Part shown: piece by piece, positions 37,601 through 44,582 of the stretch
Position numbering within the stretch: position 1 is the stretch's first letter
Layout of the letters: each line of letters opens with the position of its first letter
Assembly (NCBI GenBank): GCA_009760855.2
Contig: WPIO01000001.1
Location: 14,849,501-14,913,500 of the forward strand
DNA: 64,000 nucleotides
Direction of reading: 5' to 3'
From: Cristatella mucedo
Taxonomy: Eukaryota > Bryozoa > Phylactolaemata > Cristatellidae
The notes under the pieces: model-generated
What the model was told of the DNA's origin: nothing
The model's input: only the letters and a program-made list of their open reading frames with translations
Databases searched by the model: none
Program-made: the position numbers and the translations under genes

Positions 37601-40600
37601 TAATAGGCTGGGAGAGGGACATCCCGACCTTGACTGACCAATCGAGGTGCAGCGATCCTGCTGCTGGCGCTAGCAACGGAGCTGGCCAATCGGAGTGCAG
37701 CGTTCCTGGTCGCAGACGACAGGAAGCTCCGGTTACATTGACTCTGCAGAGAGTCGTTGATTAAACGTTGCTGAGTTCGGTCGTGTTCCGAGTGCTCCAA
37801 GTCGTTTGCTGTTTAGCAATACTTACAAGCTCACAACAGGTTTTGTTTTATCCTTACGAACTGTTTAAGTGCATACAAAGAAACGTAGTTCTCTTAGGGG
37901 TTACCACTGCTACTGCTACTGTTACTACTGTTGCCACTGCTATTCCTGTAGCTGCTCCTGCTGCAAATACTACTACTATTATTATTTTTTTATAGAAAAG
38001 CATAGGGTGATTTCTACACCATATTCTTTAGGATGCAGCTGGTTGCTTTTATGCACCCTTACCGAAAAAGTTTCAACACGATCAACTTGAACTAAGAAAG
38101 AATCACTATGGATGCATAATGGAATATGCCACGCTGTCATTTCCTGTAGAAAGCATGGTATATATATATGTTACCCTGGGGTAGAAAACTGGGCAGGACA
38201 CAAGGACCTTACTGCATAAACGCCCCTGGGCTTACCCGCACATGTAAAATGCCTAAAAACAAATTTACTTTTCTTAAGATGCTACATAAATGTATTGCTA
38301 TTACTACCATTATTATATACAATAACTTTCAATTTACAATGAACATATTATTTTATTATTATGAACATAATAATTTCAACAGATCAAATTATTTAACTCA
38401 CCTACAAAGCCGATTCTTGCATCTCCCGTCTTGGCGACATCAAAGCCTTCTCCTGCTGCTCCCCCGGCTCCACCTTTAGGCTCTATGAGCTCCCGCTTCA
38501 GCTTTGCCAGCCGCGCTTTCAACAGGCCTAGATGACCCATGGTGGCTTTATTCTTCTGAGTCCGGGCCATCTGCCGACGACACCAAAGGGGCATTAAGAT
38601 CAAGCTGATAAAATGTGACTTAATGCAACAGATACCAGTGATGAAGCTTGGCCGTAGGCACAATCTATGCACATGCTAAGCAATTTTACGAACAGCAAGG
38701 TTTGGAGGGGAACATACAGAAGAACCCATTAAAAAAAATAATTCATTTGTATAGCACCATAAGAAACTTAATCCAGGCACTTTACATATGCAGCAGGGGT
38801 TTAGCCAAACTTTGTAGTTAAATGTAATCACCTTAACCCTAGGCCAAACCAGTGCAGTACCTATTCAGAACAAAACCTGAACAGCTACCACACATATACT
38901 GACAACATGTCTTTTGTGTGGCGCCCTAACATAACTTAATCTCCATTCAGGTGCTTTACAACTCACTGCAAGAGAAGCAATAGCAGATAGTTGATGAAAG
39001 GCAAGGTATCTTGCTAAGGCAAGCATGCAAAAGCATGCACATTTATCAAGCTAAAACAAGCATACAAAAGTGCACAAAAGACTCCCAGCCACTAGTTAGT
39101 AGGACCCCACTGCAGGAAACATTCATTCAATCCTATTTGTGTGTACGTGTGTGGCACCATATGTGATTCCACAAAGCCAAAGAGACCAAGTGGGTGCTAT
39201 GTTAGAGAGCTTCCTATCTCACAGCCTAAACCTAAGGGGCTTTCGGTGTGTACATGTTAGCCAACAGACTACGTCCTACAAAACAAAGAGAATCTGAAAA
39301 GCATAGCTGAGTTCAGAGGACAGTCGATGAAGCAACTTGAATAGAAGTAGTAGTGCAGAACGGTGAACTCAACTTCCACAGTCATAAGACAAGCATAGCA
39401 AAAGCATCTCACCAACAGTCTTTAAGTGAAAGAACGGTATGTATAACAGAATATAATCTTGAAAGGACCTACGAGCCCGAGTAGGCTGGTATTAGTGCAG
39501 CAGTCAAGCTAAGTAGGGCTGTATGAAAGAGCCTAGCCAGAGTTGAACTCGGTCATAGTAAGAATTTTGCATGCATCCATAGCAAAGCAGATGCATGACT
39601 AAATTTCTATGATTCAGAGACCAAACCTGCAGCCATACTCTTCTCTTGTTGAATCTGCACGTAATCTATATGCCCTGCTCCTAAGCAAGCTTTCATTATA
39701 CGACCACGGCACCTTTAAAGTCAAGTCTGCCTACTTTCTGGTACATAACATTTTTTAAATTCGGACTTGCTTAGAAAGAAATACCATATCGAAGTTGGTC
39801 CATGCATTTGTGACATCCCGTTTTGACTTCTGTAACTCATGCTTGCTGGTCTACCGGCATAGGCAACCAGGTGCTTACAGCTGGTGCAAAACTCTGCAGC
39901 TAGGCTTGTATGTCATGTCGCGGCTGCGACATCACACCACTTCTCGCTGACCTGCACTGGCACCAGTCAAGCAACGCATTGACTTCAAGGTTTTGTCGCT
40001 CACTTTCAGGTCAATTCATTCTTTGGCTCCAGCCCATCTCTAAGATCTACTCATCCACCAGGCCAAGCATCGTACCACCTGCTTTTCGGAATCTAACTGT
40101 TTACCAATACCTCGTACAAACCTCAAATCCTTTGTAGACCGTGCATTTAGTTCGTATGCTCCCAAAGCCTGGAACTCACTCCCGACTTGCATCACGACAT
40201 CACCTGATTTGGCGACATTTAAAAAGAAGCTAAATGCACTTATTTATGACAGCATTTAGTGGGTCCATGTGATTCGTCCTTATTGCGCTTATGTGTGCTG
40301 ACACTGTTGCATGCTGCCACTAACCACACTTGCATGCTGACCCTGTGCATGTCACTCCTAACCAAGTTATTCATGTTGTTTATCAAGCATGATACCACTC
40401 ACCACTCGATCGTGTTTTCTTTGCAGCAAATGTAAAGCATCTAGAAAGAAAGAGATTGAGTTCTCTGAGGGAGCTTTATCAAGTGTATTATTATTATAGT
40501 CATCAACTGTAGATTAGTGGCCTTTTGCTATTGTAGCCCCCTATTTACTACTAAATTCCACAAATAGCTTCAACGATACGAGGAACATACTTTAATCAAC

Positions 40601-42270
40601 TCACATGTCTTGTACAGTGCTAGTTCTAGCATTCACTTCCTTCGTTACAGGTTAAAATGCCTTTAATTTTTTGCACTTCAGCAAAAGATGGCACCTAAGT
40701 GTTCGGCACTAAATTAACTAATTAACAGTTGATGACTATCGATCAGGTTAAAATGATACTATTTTCAGCCCATAACCAACCTGGATAAGGCATGTAATCA
40801 GTTTCAACCGATTACAGAGCTCATGGTGAAGGATAGCACAGATAAACATAAGGGTACCGAAGCCGCAGAAAGCTGTGCTATTAACAACGAAACAAAAGTT
40901 AGCCGGACAGTAATTCTCACAAGTGTACCCACTTGCAGTTCGTCATAGAACCATGACATGAAACTCACTACTCTACCACTAGAAAAAGCTGACATGAAGG
41001 TTTGGAATCATTTTCTAGTTCTATTACAAAATGCCTAGGTACTGTATCAAATAACATTAATAATAACACAATACATATACAGCACCCCAAGAGACCCAAA
41101 CTTATTTCTTGATGGTTTAACAATGCTGAAAGGATGTATGTTAATTGGTACATAACAACATGCACAATTTTGGCGACCACCAGAATGACATGTAATATTC
41201 GAGGCAAGAGAGACAGCAAAGGCCAAGAGTGTGAACAAGCTTTTAGCTTCTTTTTGAATGTCACAGATCAGGAGATGTCGTGATGCAAGTTGCTAATGAG
41301 TTAAAGGTTTTGGGAGCATATTACCAGAAGGCATGATGTTCAAGAAATTTGGAGTTCGTTAAGGCGCAGCCAAACGAGAGGAATAAGCAGAGCATTGGTG
41401 GTGCGACGGGAGGCTTGATTAAAAAGTAATTCAGATAGGTAAGGCAGGAGCAAGAGAATGCAAGCACCTACAAGTGTTTGACAGAACCAAAAAGCCGTTT
41501 CACTGCTTGACCGAGCCTAATCGGTAGCTCCCAAATACGCCCTTCTTTAGCTTATGCTATGTTTACTTAACAACATGACATGGAACTAAACCCCGTCGGT
41601 TCAATTACCTAAGCAGGTTTTCATGTGCAGCATGGTATGCCTTTAACCCATCGTTTTAATATTCCAGGGATCCCTAACTACGGGATACAAAATCTGGGCC
41701 CCTGAAAAAAACTTGCTTCTTTAAGTGACCTGCATTGCAATATTACTGCGGTACGACAGATGAGCTGCTGTTGGTGCGAGATCGGGGATCATCCGAACGT
41801 AGATTCACTTATTTTTTCAACAAAATTTTAGCGCCAACTTTTTCTTTTAACGGTCTTAGTTGCTAAAGCCTTCACCGGAAGACATTTATGGTTGGCGCGC
41901 CTACCGCGTCTTCCAAATGTAGAAGTGCTTCAGCGTGAGCTATATACGCATGTGGAGTCATCTCGGTACGACATGCAATGAGAAAACTTATCCGAGAAGG
42001 ATCTAGCGGACCGAGAATAAGGTACTAGCTTGCCTGGCACATGCAGATATCAGTAAAAGTTGGTTAGGTGACTGACTTACTATATATTAGTTAAGAGCAT
42101 ATCTGAGGGGCAGTGCCTCGCCCCGAAGCGCAATGCTAGCAGATCAGAGCAAATAAGGTGTGCGATACAGGTGAAGTAAGTTACTGCATCTGGTATCTAG
42201 AAGAGCACCACTTGACATGGATAATACTTACCTCTGCCTCTATTTCCGAAATCCGCTCTAGCACACCCAT
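19938..42270 (-). CDS. DRG1: DRG1, developmentally regulated GTP-binding protein 1 (complete, 9 exons)
   Basis: Joined exons (42270-42232, 38570-38402, 31005-30875, 28911-28842, 26122-25953, 25721-25536, 23848-23736, 21195-21073, 20037-19938) give 1,101 nt, or 366 residues plus TAA. All introns are GT-AG and every phase joins. Visible motifs: N-terminal helix ([13 protein letters not shown]), P-loop GFPSVGKST at 70-78, TTLTTVPG at 96-103, DLPG at 116-119, NKID at 247-250, SAHHK at 270-274, and a TGS-type region from about 292 to the end ([11 protein letters not shown]...VVQIVKK). The family is an OBG/HflX-like GTPase that binds translating ribosomes, normally stabilised by the partner DFRP1/ZC3H15; human DRG1 is 367 aa (from memory). 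The start has a strong context (A at -3, G at +4). No broken codon was seen, so I read it as functional. The introns total about 21.2 kb and are mostly transposon-derived. No promoter element was recognised upstream. Confidence 0.97.
20826..20886 (-). mobile_element. LINE A/SINE II-type tail fragment
   Basis: CATAGCACCATAATATAATT, then AATCTCTATCCGGACACTTTAC: the shared tail in reverse, in DRG1 intron 8. Confidence 0.6.
21073..21195 (-). CDS. DRG1: DRG1 exon 8 (TGS region)
   Basis: Completes Ile293 and codes [17 protein letters not shown] through [20 protein letters not shown], the start of the TGS domain, ending in two bases of His334. The acceptor is TTATAG and the donor GTAAGT starts at 21072. 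Confidence 0.96.
21508..21625 (-). mobile_element. SINE II copy (degraded)
   Basis: Tail TTTGTACAGCACCCAAAGAG then GGCACTTCACATACA, followed by a decayed head with GACCTGAGCTCGG. In DRG1 intron 7. Confidence 0.55.
22015..22985 (+). pseudogene. Tc1/mariner-family transposase pseudogene
   Basis: Order of motifs: [12 protein letters not shown] near 22070 (HTH side), [29 protein letters not shown] (the usual SDES is EES, so the first catalytic Asp is Glu), [36 protein letters not shown] (second Asp kept), and [12 protein letters not shown]. At least two frameshifts and a leading stop. Terminal inverted repeats not found by eye. Lies in DRG1 intron 7, opposite to the gene. Confidence 0.85.
23112..23203 (-). 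mobile_element. SINE II head fragment
   Basis: GGGCTCGAACCTATGACCTT and CACAGTACCCTAGACCAAAC: reverse of the tRNA-like head seen at 59529-59610. Confidence 0.55.
23225..23345 (-). mobile_element. SINE I copy
   Basis: Reverse SINE I: TTAGCTGATTGAACAGCCTC, GCGACAGAAGACC, GGCTATCACC, GCAGTGGGCAATAAAGGATC. Head partly lost. Head-to-tail neighbour of the SINE II fragment. Confidence 0.75.
23736..23848 (-). CDS. DRG1: DRG1 exon 7 (G5)
   Basis: Codes residues 256-292 plus two bases of Ile293: [20 protein letters not shown], then [22 protein letters not shown] is the G5-like motif. The acceptor is TCCTAG and the donor GTGAGT starts at 23735; phase 2. Confidence 0.96.
24019..24953. other. DRG1 intron 6, nothing recognised
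   Basis: Short frames only, no repeat family assigned. Confidence 0.5.
24954..25018. repeat. 17-bp tandem repeat, 4 copies
   Basis: Unit GTGATGTGTAAGACACA, the last copy partial, identical by eye. In DRG1 intron 6. Confidence 0.95.
25536..25721 (-). CDS. DRG1: DRG1 exon 6 (G4 NKID)
   Basis: Codes residues 194-255, [15 protein letters not shown]...[12 protein letters not shown]. It contains the NKID guanine-specificity motif. Intron 5, between this exon and exon 5, is only 231 nt and reads open by chance, so the two exons look like one 274-codon frame. The donor GTTAGT starts at 25535. Confidence 0.97.
25953..26122 (-). CDS. DRG1: DRG1 exon 5
   Basis: Codes the rest of Val137 to residue 193: [20 protein letters not shown], then the [15 protein letters not shown] segment characteristic of DRG1, ending GGINLNPM. 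The donor used is GTAGGT at 25952, which gives phase 0 and matches exon 6. A GTATAA four bases further in would break the frame. Confidence 0.96.
26131..27300. other. DRG1 intron 4, part; nothing recognised
   Basis: A 94-codon minus frame (26942-26658) and a 90-codon one (27208-26936) show no known family. Confidence 0.5.
27303..27385 (-). mobile_element. LINE A 3' tail fragment
   Basis: AATAATAATAATGCACTTAA, then AACGCCCTCAGAGAACACAA and TAGGCGCTTTGCATTTGCTG, in DRG1 intron 4. Confidence 0.8.
27830..28410 (-). mobile_element. LINE B 3' fragment
   Basis: Begins with the tail GTAATGTAATGTATCTC and runs through the RT C-terminal region, including the reverse of LQVLDCGTRFHN-like coding (GAATTGTGGCAGTGAGTTCC). 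Same order as 50691-51290 (minus) and 58196-58669 (plus). Confidence 0.85.
28842..28911 (-). CDS. DRG1: DRG1 exon 4 (G3 motif)
   Basis: A 70-nt exon coding residues 114-136 plus the first base of Val137: [18 protein letters not shown] then KQVIA. It carries the DxPG G3 motif. The acceptor is GTTGTAG and the donor GTAAGA starts at 28841. I found it by searching for the missing G3 segment between exons 3 and 5; it lies on the strand opposite a 109-codon chance frame. Confidence 0.95.
29535..29670 (+). mobile_element. SINE I copy, first of tandem pair
   Basis: CACGACCTAGGTCGTAGGTT, CGAGTCCTGCATCAGACA, TTATTGCCTGCTGCAAG, CTATATAAATGAGGCTGTTG. In DRG1 intron 3. Confidence 0.8.
29695..29865 (+). 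mobile_element. SINE I copy, second of tandem pair
   Basis: Complete-looking: A-box-like TTAGCCTATGAGTAAGG, B-box-like GAGTTCAAGTC, GTGGGCGATCCTTTATTGCC, CTATATAAAGGAGGCTGTTG, AATCAGC. About 25 nt after the previous copy, same strand. Confidence 0.85.
30875..31005 (-). CDS. DRG1: DRG1 exon 3 (P-loop and switch I)
   Basis: Completes Gly70 and codes to residue 113. It holds the nucleotide-binding P-loop GFPSVGKST and the DRG-type switch region [16 protein letters not shown]. The acceptor is TTTAG and the donor GTTTGT starts at 30874; phase 0 at the end. Confidence 0.97.
31050..31172 (-). mobile_element. SINE I copy, degraded
   Basis: AAGAGCCTAAGCGGCTATCG, GACTAGAATCCATGACC and CATCTTACCGATGGGTTAAG match reversed SINE I. 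Lies 45 nt before DRG1 exon 3. Confidence 0.6.
31534..31624. repeat. (CA)n microsatellite
   Basis: About 45 uninterrupted CA units in DRG1 intron 2. Its Val/Cys and Thr/His frames are artefacts. Confidence 0.98.
31640..33320 (-). mobile_element. LINE A-related RT C-terminal remnant, interrupted
   Basis: Reverse strand reads, from 33300 down: [42 protein letters not shown], then, left of the nested insert, [10 protein letters not shown]. Many stops. The piece 31720-31835 continues at 32097 after the nested LINE A tail. Confidence 0.75.
31838..32096 (+). mobile_element. Young LINE A 3' end nested in an older LINE remnant
   Basis: Near-identical by eye to 46980-47243: AGCATTTAGTGGGTCCCTGT through GCGCCTAGAGAGAGATTAAG to (ATT)n. 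5'-truncated insertion in the opposite orientation to its host. Confidence 0.92.
33988..34130 (-). mobile_element. SINE II copy
   Basis: Reverse of: head AAACTGGTTTGGCTCAG, GGTGCTTTCCCCGACC, GGTCGAGGGCTCGAGCTCC, then tail CATATGTGAAGCACCTGAAT. Tail matches the LINE A end. Confidence 0.85.
34131..36095. other. DRG1 intron 2, part; nothing recognised
   Basis: Short frames only; no family recognised. Confidence 0.5.
36096..36402 (+). repeat. 5' LTR
   Basis: TGGTGAGATTGTAATAGAG to GCACACAAACACACAACA. Start set by the TG aligned with the right LTR. Confidence 0.85.
36404..36420 (+). promoter_or_regulatory. Candidate primer-binding site
   Basis: TTGGTAGCAGAGAGTGG, two bases after the LTR. TGG start fits pairing with a tRNA 3' CCA end; the tRNA was not identified. 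Confidence 0.7.
36793..37217 (+). CDS. Acidic Glu/Ala/Pro/Val-rich internal frame of the LTR element
   Basis: Open for about 140 codons after a TAG near 36785; first ATG at 36915 (100 aa). Contains repeated VEPEVAES blocks (two copies about 60 residues apart) and (V/A)EPE motifs. No Gag zinc knuckle, protease or RT motif. It may be a Gag-region remnant or low-complexity sequence; the long Pro-rich minus frame opposite it is its shadow. Function unknown. Confidence 0.35.
37532..37838 (+). repeat. 3' LTR
   Basis: TGTTGAGATCGTAATAGAG to TTACAAGCTCACAACA, clearly diverged from the 5' LTR (many substitutions, small indels), so an old insertion. Confidence 0.85.
38402..38570 (-). CDS. DRG1: DRG1 exon 2
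   Basis: Codes residues 14-69 and the first base of Gly70: [10 protein letters not shown], the basic [11 protein letters not shown] helix, a Gly/Ala-rich linker, then [15 protein letters not shown]. The acceptor ends CAG before 38570 and the donor GTGAGT starts at 38401. Residues GDARIGFVG are the strand leading into the P-loop. Confidence 0.97.
38742..38872 (-). mobile_element. SINE II copy
   Basis: TTCATTTGTATAGCACCATA, GGCACTTTACATATGC, CACCTTAACCCTAGGCCAAA: tail then head, reversed. In DRG1 intron 1. Confidence 0.8.
38915..38990 (-). mobile_element. LINE A/SINE II-type tail fragment
   Basis: TGGCGCCCTAACATAACTTA, then GGTGCTTTACAACTCACTGC. Confidence 0.65.
39140..39545 (-). mobile_element. 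LINE B 3' remnant, degraded
   Basis: GCCAACAGACTACGTCCTAC, GAGTTCAGAGGACAGTC and AGTCTTTAAGTGAAAGAACG match the LINE B 3' region in reverse. Confidence 0.6.
39600..40497 (+). mobile_element. LINE A remnant (RT C-terminus to 3' tail)
   Basis: GTTGGTCCATGCATTTGTGA, then broken [15 protein letters not shown], a TTATGACAGCATTTAGTGGG join and tail GGGAGCTTTATCAAGTGTAT plus ATT. Several one-base deletions relative to copies 1 and 2. In DRG1 intron 1. Confidence 0.88.
40500..41049. other. DRG1 intron 1, nothing recognised
   Basis: Short frames only. Confidence 0.5.
41050..41470 (-). mobile_element. LINE 3'-region remnant, degraded
   Basis: AATAATAACACAATACATAT then AGCACCCCAAGAGACC (tail), and GGGAGCATATTACCAGAAGG then GAGTTCGTTAAGGCGCAGCC, similar in order to other reversed LINE C-terminal pieces. 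Confidence 0.5.
42232..42270 (-). CDS. DRG1: DRG1 exon 1 (start codon)
   Basis: Codes residues 1-13, [13 protein letters not shown], equivalent to the short N-terminal segment before MARTQKNK in animal DRG1. The ATG is at 42270-42268 and the donor GTAAGT starts at 42231, phase 0. It is too short for ordinary ORF listing and was found by the motif and the donor. Confidence 0.92.
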
Positions 42271-43775
42271 GGTTGCGCCGGTTCTGCGTCAAACAGGTTT
42301 ATTGGTCGTTAGGGAGCCGGCCTCCCAGCACACACTCCGGCATGGGGTCTCTGACTGTACCCACTCTTTACCTCACTCACCAAAGTTCAGCAATGTGGCG
42401 ATATGCTTAAGCATATTTTAAGTTAATAAATTTAAAATTATTTAAATATTAAAAAATCCCCGAAATTAATAAAGTACTATCTTACTATGCATTTCTTTAC
42501 TATATGCTCTAACTGTCTATCCGGGTTTCTCGTTTTGCTTCCGGTTCGATGCTTTCGTATGCTTAGCGCCCCTGAAATGCGATCGCGAGTCAATTCCTCA
42601 TGCGTCTCTGAGTGTCCGTGTTGTTTTTAAATGGTGTAGCCCAGAGCACACAGCCAAAGTTGAAGGTAAATTACAGCGGAGGTGTGGACTGCACTGCGTC
42701 CTCGTGTTGTCGGTGGCTGGGGTTCGAGGATTTCCCTCGTCGTTCTTCTGTGGTGGTCCTTGGGCGCTCCTATGATACTCGAAAGTAGGGATTTGTTTTG
42801 ACCTTACATATTAAGGCAGTGCTCCCGAAATGTAATTAGCAGCTTTTCGGTTTTGTCATGGGAGCTTGTCGGCTGGCTCGACTTGGCTCAGAATCAGCAA
42901 TGTAGACGCGAAACGCACTCAGATTTTTTTCGTGTTTAACGTGAGCTCCAGTCTATTTTCTGGTCCAGCCGACCTAAGGCATATACGATAGCTGTTTAAA
43001 GCCGAAATTATTGCTTCAGATTTTTATTTTGCGTATGAGAATGTGTTTGGGGCGCACATCAATTTTTGTGTGGAGAGTTGATTATAGAGTGCGTCGCTAG
43101 ACTTAAGCTGGAGGTTTTGGTTTACGCAGACGCACGTTTTCTTAGGGCAGGTATAAGAATGCAATGTCGGCAGATGCTGCGTTTCAATAAGCTGGGTCAT
43201 AAATGTTTTAAATTTGATCTCAGACGTGAATGCGTCGGTACTGCCTTTGCGTTGGCAGAGGCCCGGTACAGTACTCAGCGACCGAGTCCGTTGTGCTGTC
43301 ACACCCTGTTTTAGGTATCGTTTATTGTCGTGTGCGTTTTCTTTCGCCAACCTAACCATCTGCAGACCAACTGCTGACTGATTCAAGCTCACCGAGCCCA
43401 CACCTTGTTACTTTCGTCCAAATGTTTTCATTCTCTTTTTCCGAACCCGAATATGCCGCTTTACTACAATCTATTACTTCTAGCTTCAGCTTGCCTTAGC
43501 CATGTAAATACTTTTGGTGACTTGGTTTTGACGCTGTTGAAACAATGGGAGGCATCTTGGCTGATCTCGCCGAGGCACAAAGAGAGGTGTAGCTGGTGTG
43601 CAACCGTATATGCCAAAGGCCTGGATGCAGGGATTGGCTTATTTGAGACCGTGGCTGATTGCCCCTGCCCAATTCCTTTTCTTTCTTCTTTCCCATTTTT
43701 CACTTGCTTTCAGTGGCAACTTTTAATTCTTTCGTAATCTCTTCCTCTTGTATCTTCTCAGCCATGAAAAGAAAA
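42271..43775. other. DRG1 upstream flank, no gene recognised
   Basis: Should contain the DRG1 promoter and 5' UTR; no core element identified. A 125-codon minus frame (43401-43024) and a 110-codon plus frame (43405-43737) show no known family. About 42590-42670 minus reads FNFGCVLWATPFKNNTDTQR, faintly like a LINE C-terminal CVVW motif. Confidence 0.4.
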
Positions 43776-43777
43776 AA

Positions 43778-43935
43778 AGGTCGGCTGATTGAACAGCCTC
43801 ACTTATGTAGCAGCCAAAGAGATTTAGCGAATGGCTATTCCCTTCACTTGCAGAGGGAAATATATAAGTGCCTGACCCAGGAATCGAACCTGCGATCTGT
43901 CTTGAAAAGAGAGCACTTTATCCCTATACTAAGAG
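43778..43935 (-). mobile_element. SINE I copy
   Basis: GGCTGATTGAACAGCCTCAC, GCAGCCAAAGAGATT, AGGAATCGAACCTGCGATC, CACTTTATCCCTATACTAAG. Complete head and body, reversed. Confidence 0.82.
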
Positions 43936-43956
43936 CCAAATAAATAAATAAATACT

Positions 43957-44110
43957 GCTGATTCGACAGCCTCTTTTGTATAGTGACAGAAGAGCCTTTA
44001 TGGCTATCACCACCACTTACAGCAGCAATATAGGATTGCCCGCCGCAGGATTAGAACCCACGACCTCAGGACCGAGGTCGTGAAAAGCAGCCACCTTACC
44101 TTACTCAACG
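43957..44110 (-). mobile_element. SINE I copy, paired with previous
   Basis: CTGATTCGACAGCCTCTTTT, GAGCCTTTATGGCTATCACC, AGGATTAGAACCCACGACCT, GCCACCTTACCTTACTC. Same strand, separated by a short A/T spacer (AAATAAATAAATA). Confidence 0.85.
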
Positions 44111-44582
44111 TCTTCCCTGTTTTTTTCCACATATTTTTGCCTATTATGGATGCATGCATCTACCCATGTACTCGTACTCGTGTGAGTGCATGCTGTCCCT
44201 TAGTGTCTAGTTATGTCGTGGTACATTCCTGACCCTGAAGTGTCAGGCTGAACACCTATAAACTCGAACATGCTTGTTTCTCATTCATCCCAATATCAGC
44301 CACACTAGATTGAAACATAATTGAGGGAAAGGCTCTGATACGGCTTCAGCCTTAAGAAGTAGCAGCTTCACTAGCTCTGTGTGACATTTATGGACACCTG
44401 TCTGTGAGATGCAGTGCTGCCGTGAAGCTATTCAGTAGTCATTGGTCGAGAAAATTAGCTTTAATGTTGCAACCGACAACAGAACATGGACCGAGCAAAG
44501 ATGGACAGAATTTAAGTAACAAGCAGGTTCAATATATAGTAATCCTAAATGATCACTATTGGCTGAGCAAGCCATCATGATT

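Larger units (their letters stand above)
36096..37838 (+). mobile_element. Two-LTR retroelement, short internal region, probably non-autonomous
   Basis: Two related direct LTRs (about 307 bp each, TG...CA), a TGGTAGCAGAGAGTGG primer-site candidate just inside the left LTR, and a polypurine tract (37513-37531) before the right one. The internal region is only about 1.13 kb and lacks RT, integrase or protease motifs. No clear target duplication (AAGCT left, GGTTT right). LTR pieces resemble the Gypsy LTR at 15.1 kb. Lies in DRG1 intron 2, antisense to the gene. Confidence 0.88.

Noticed and set aside
43024-43401. 125-codon minus frame upstream of DRG1 as a gene
   Set aside because: No recognisable motif, no splice context, and no conserved neighbour; may be old LINE sequence.
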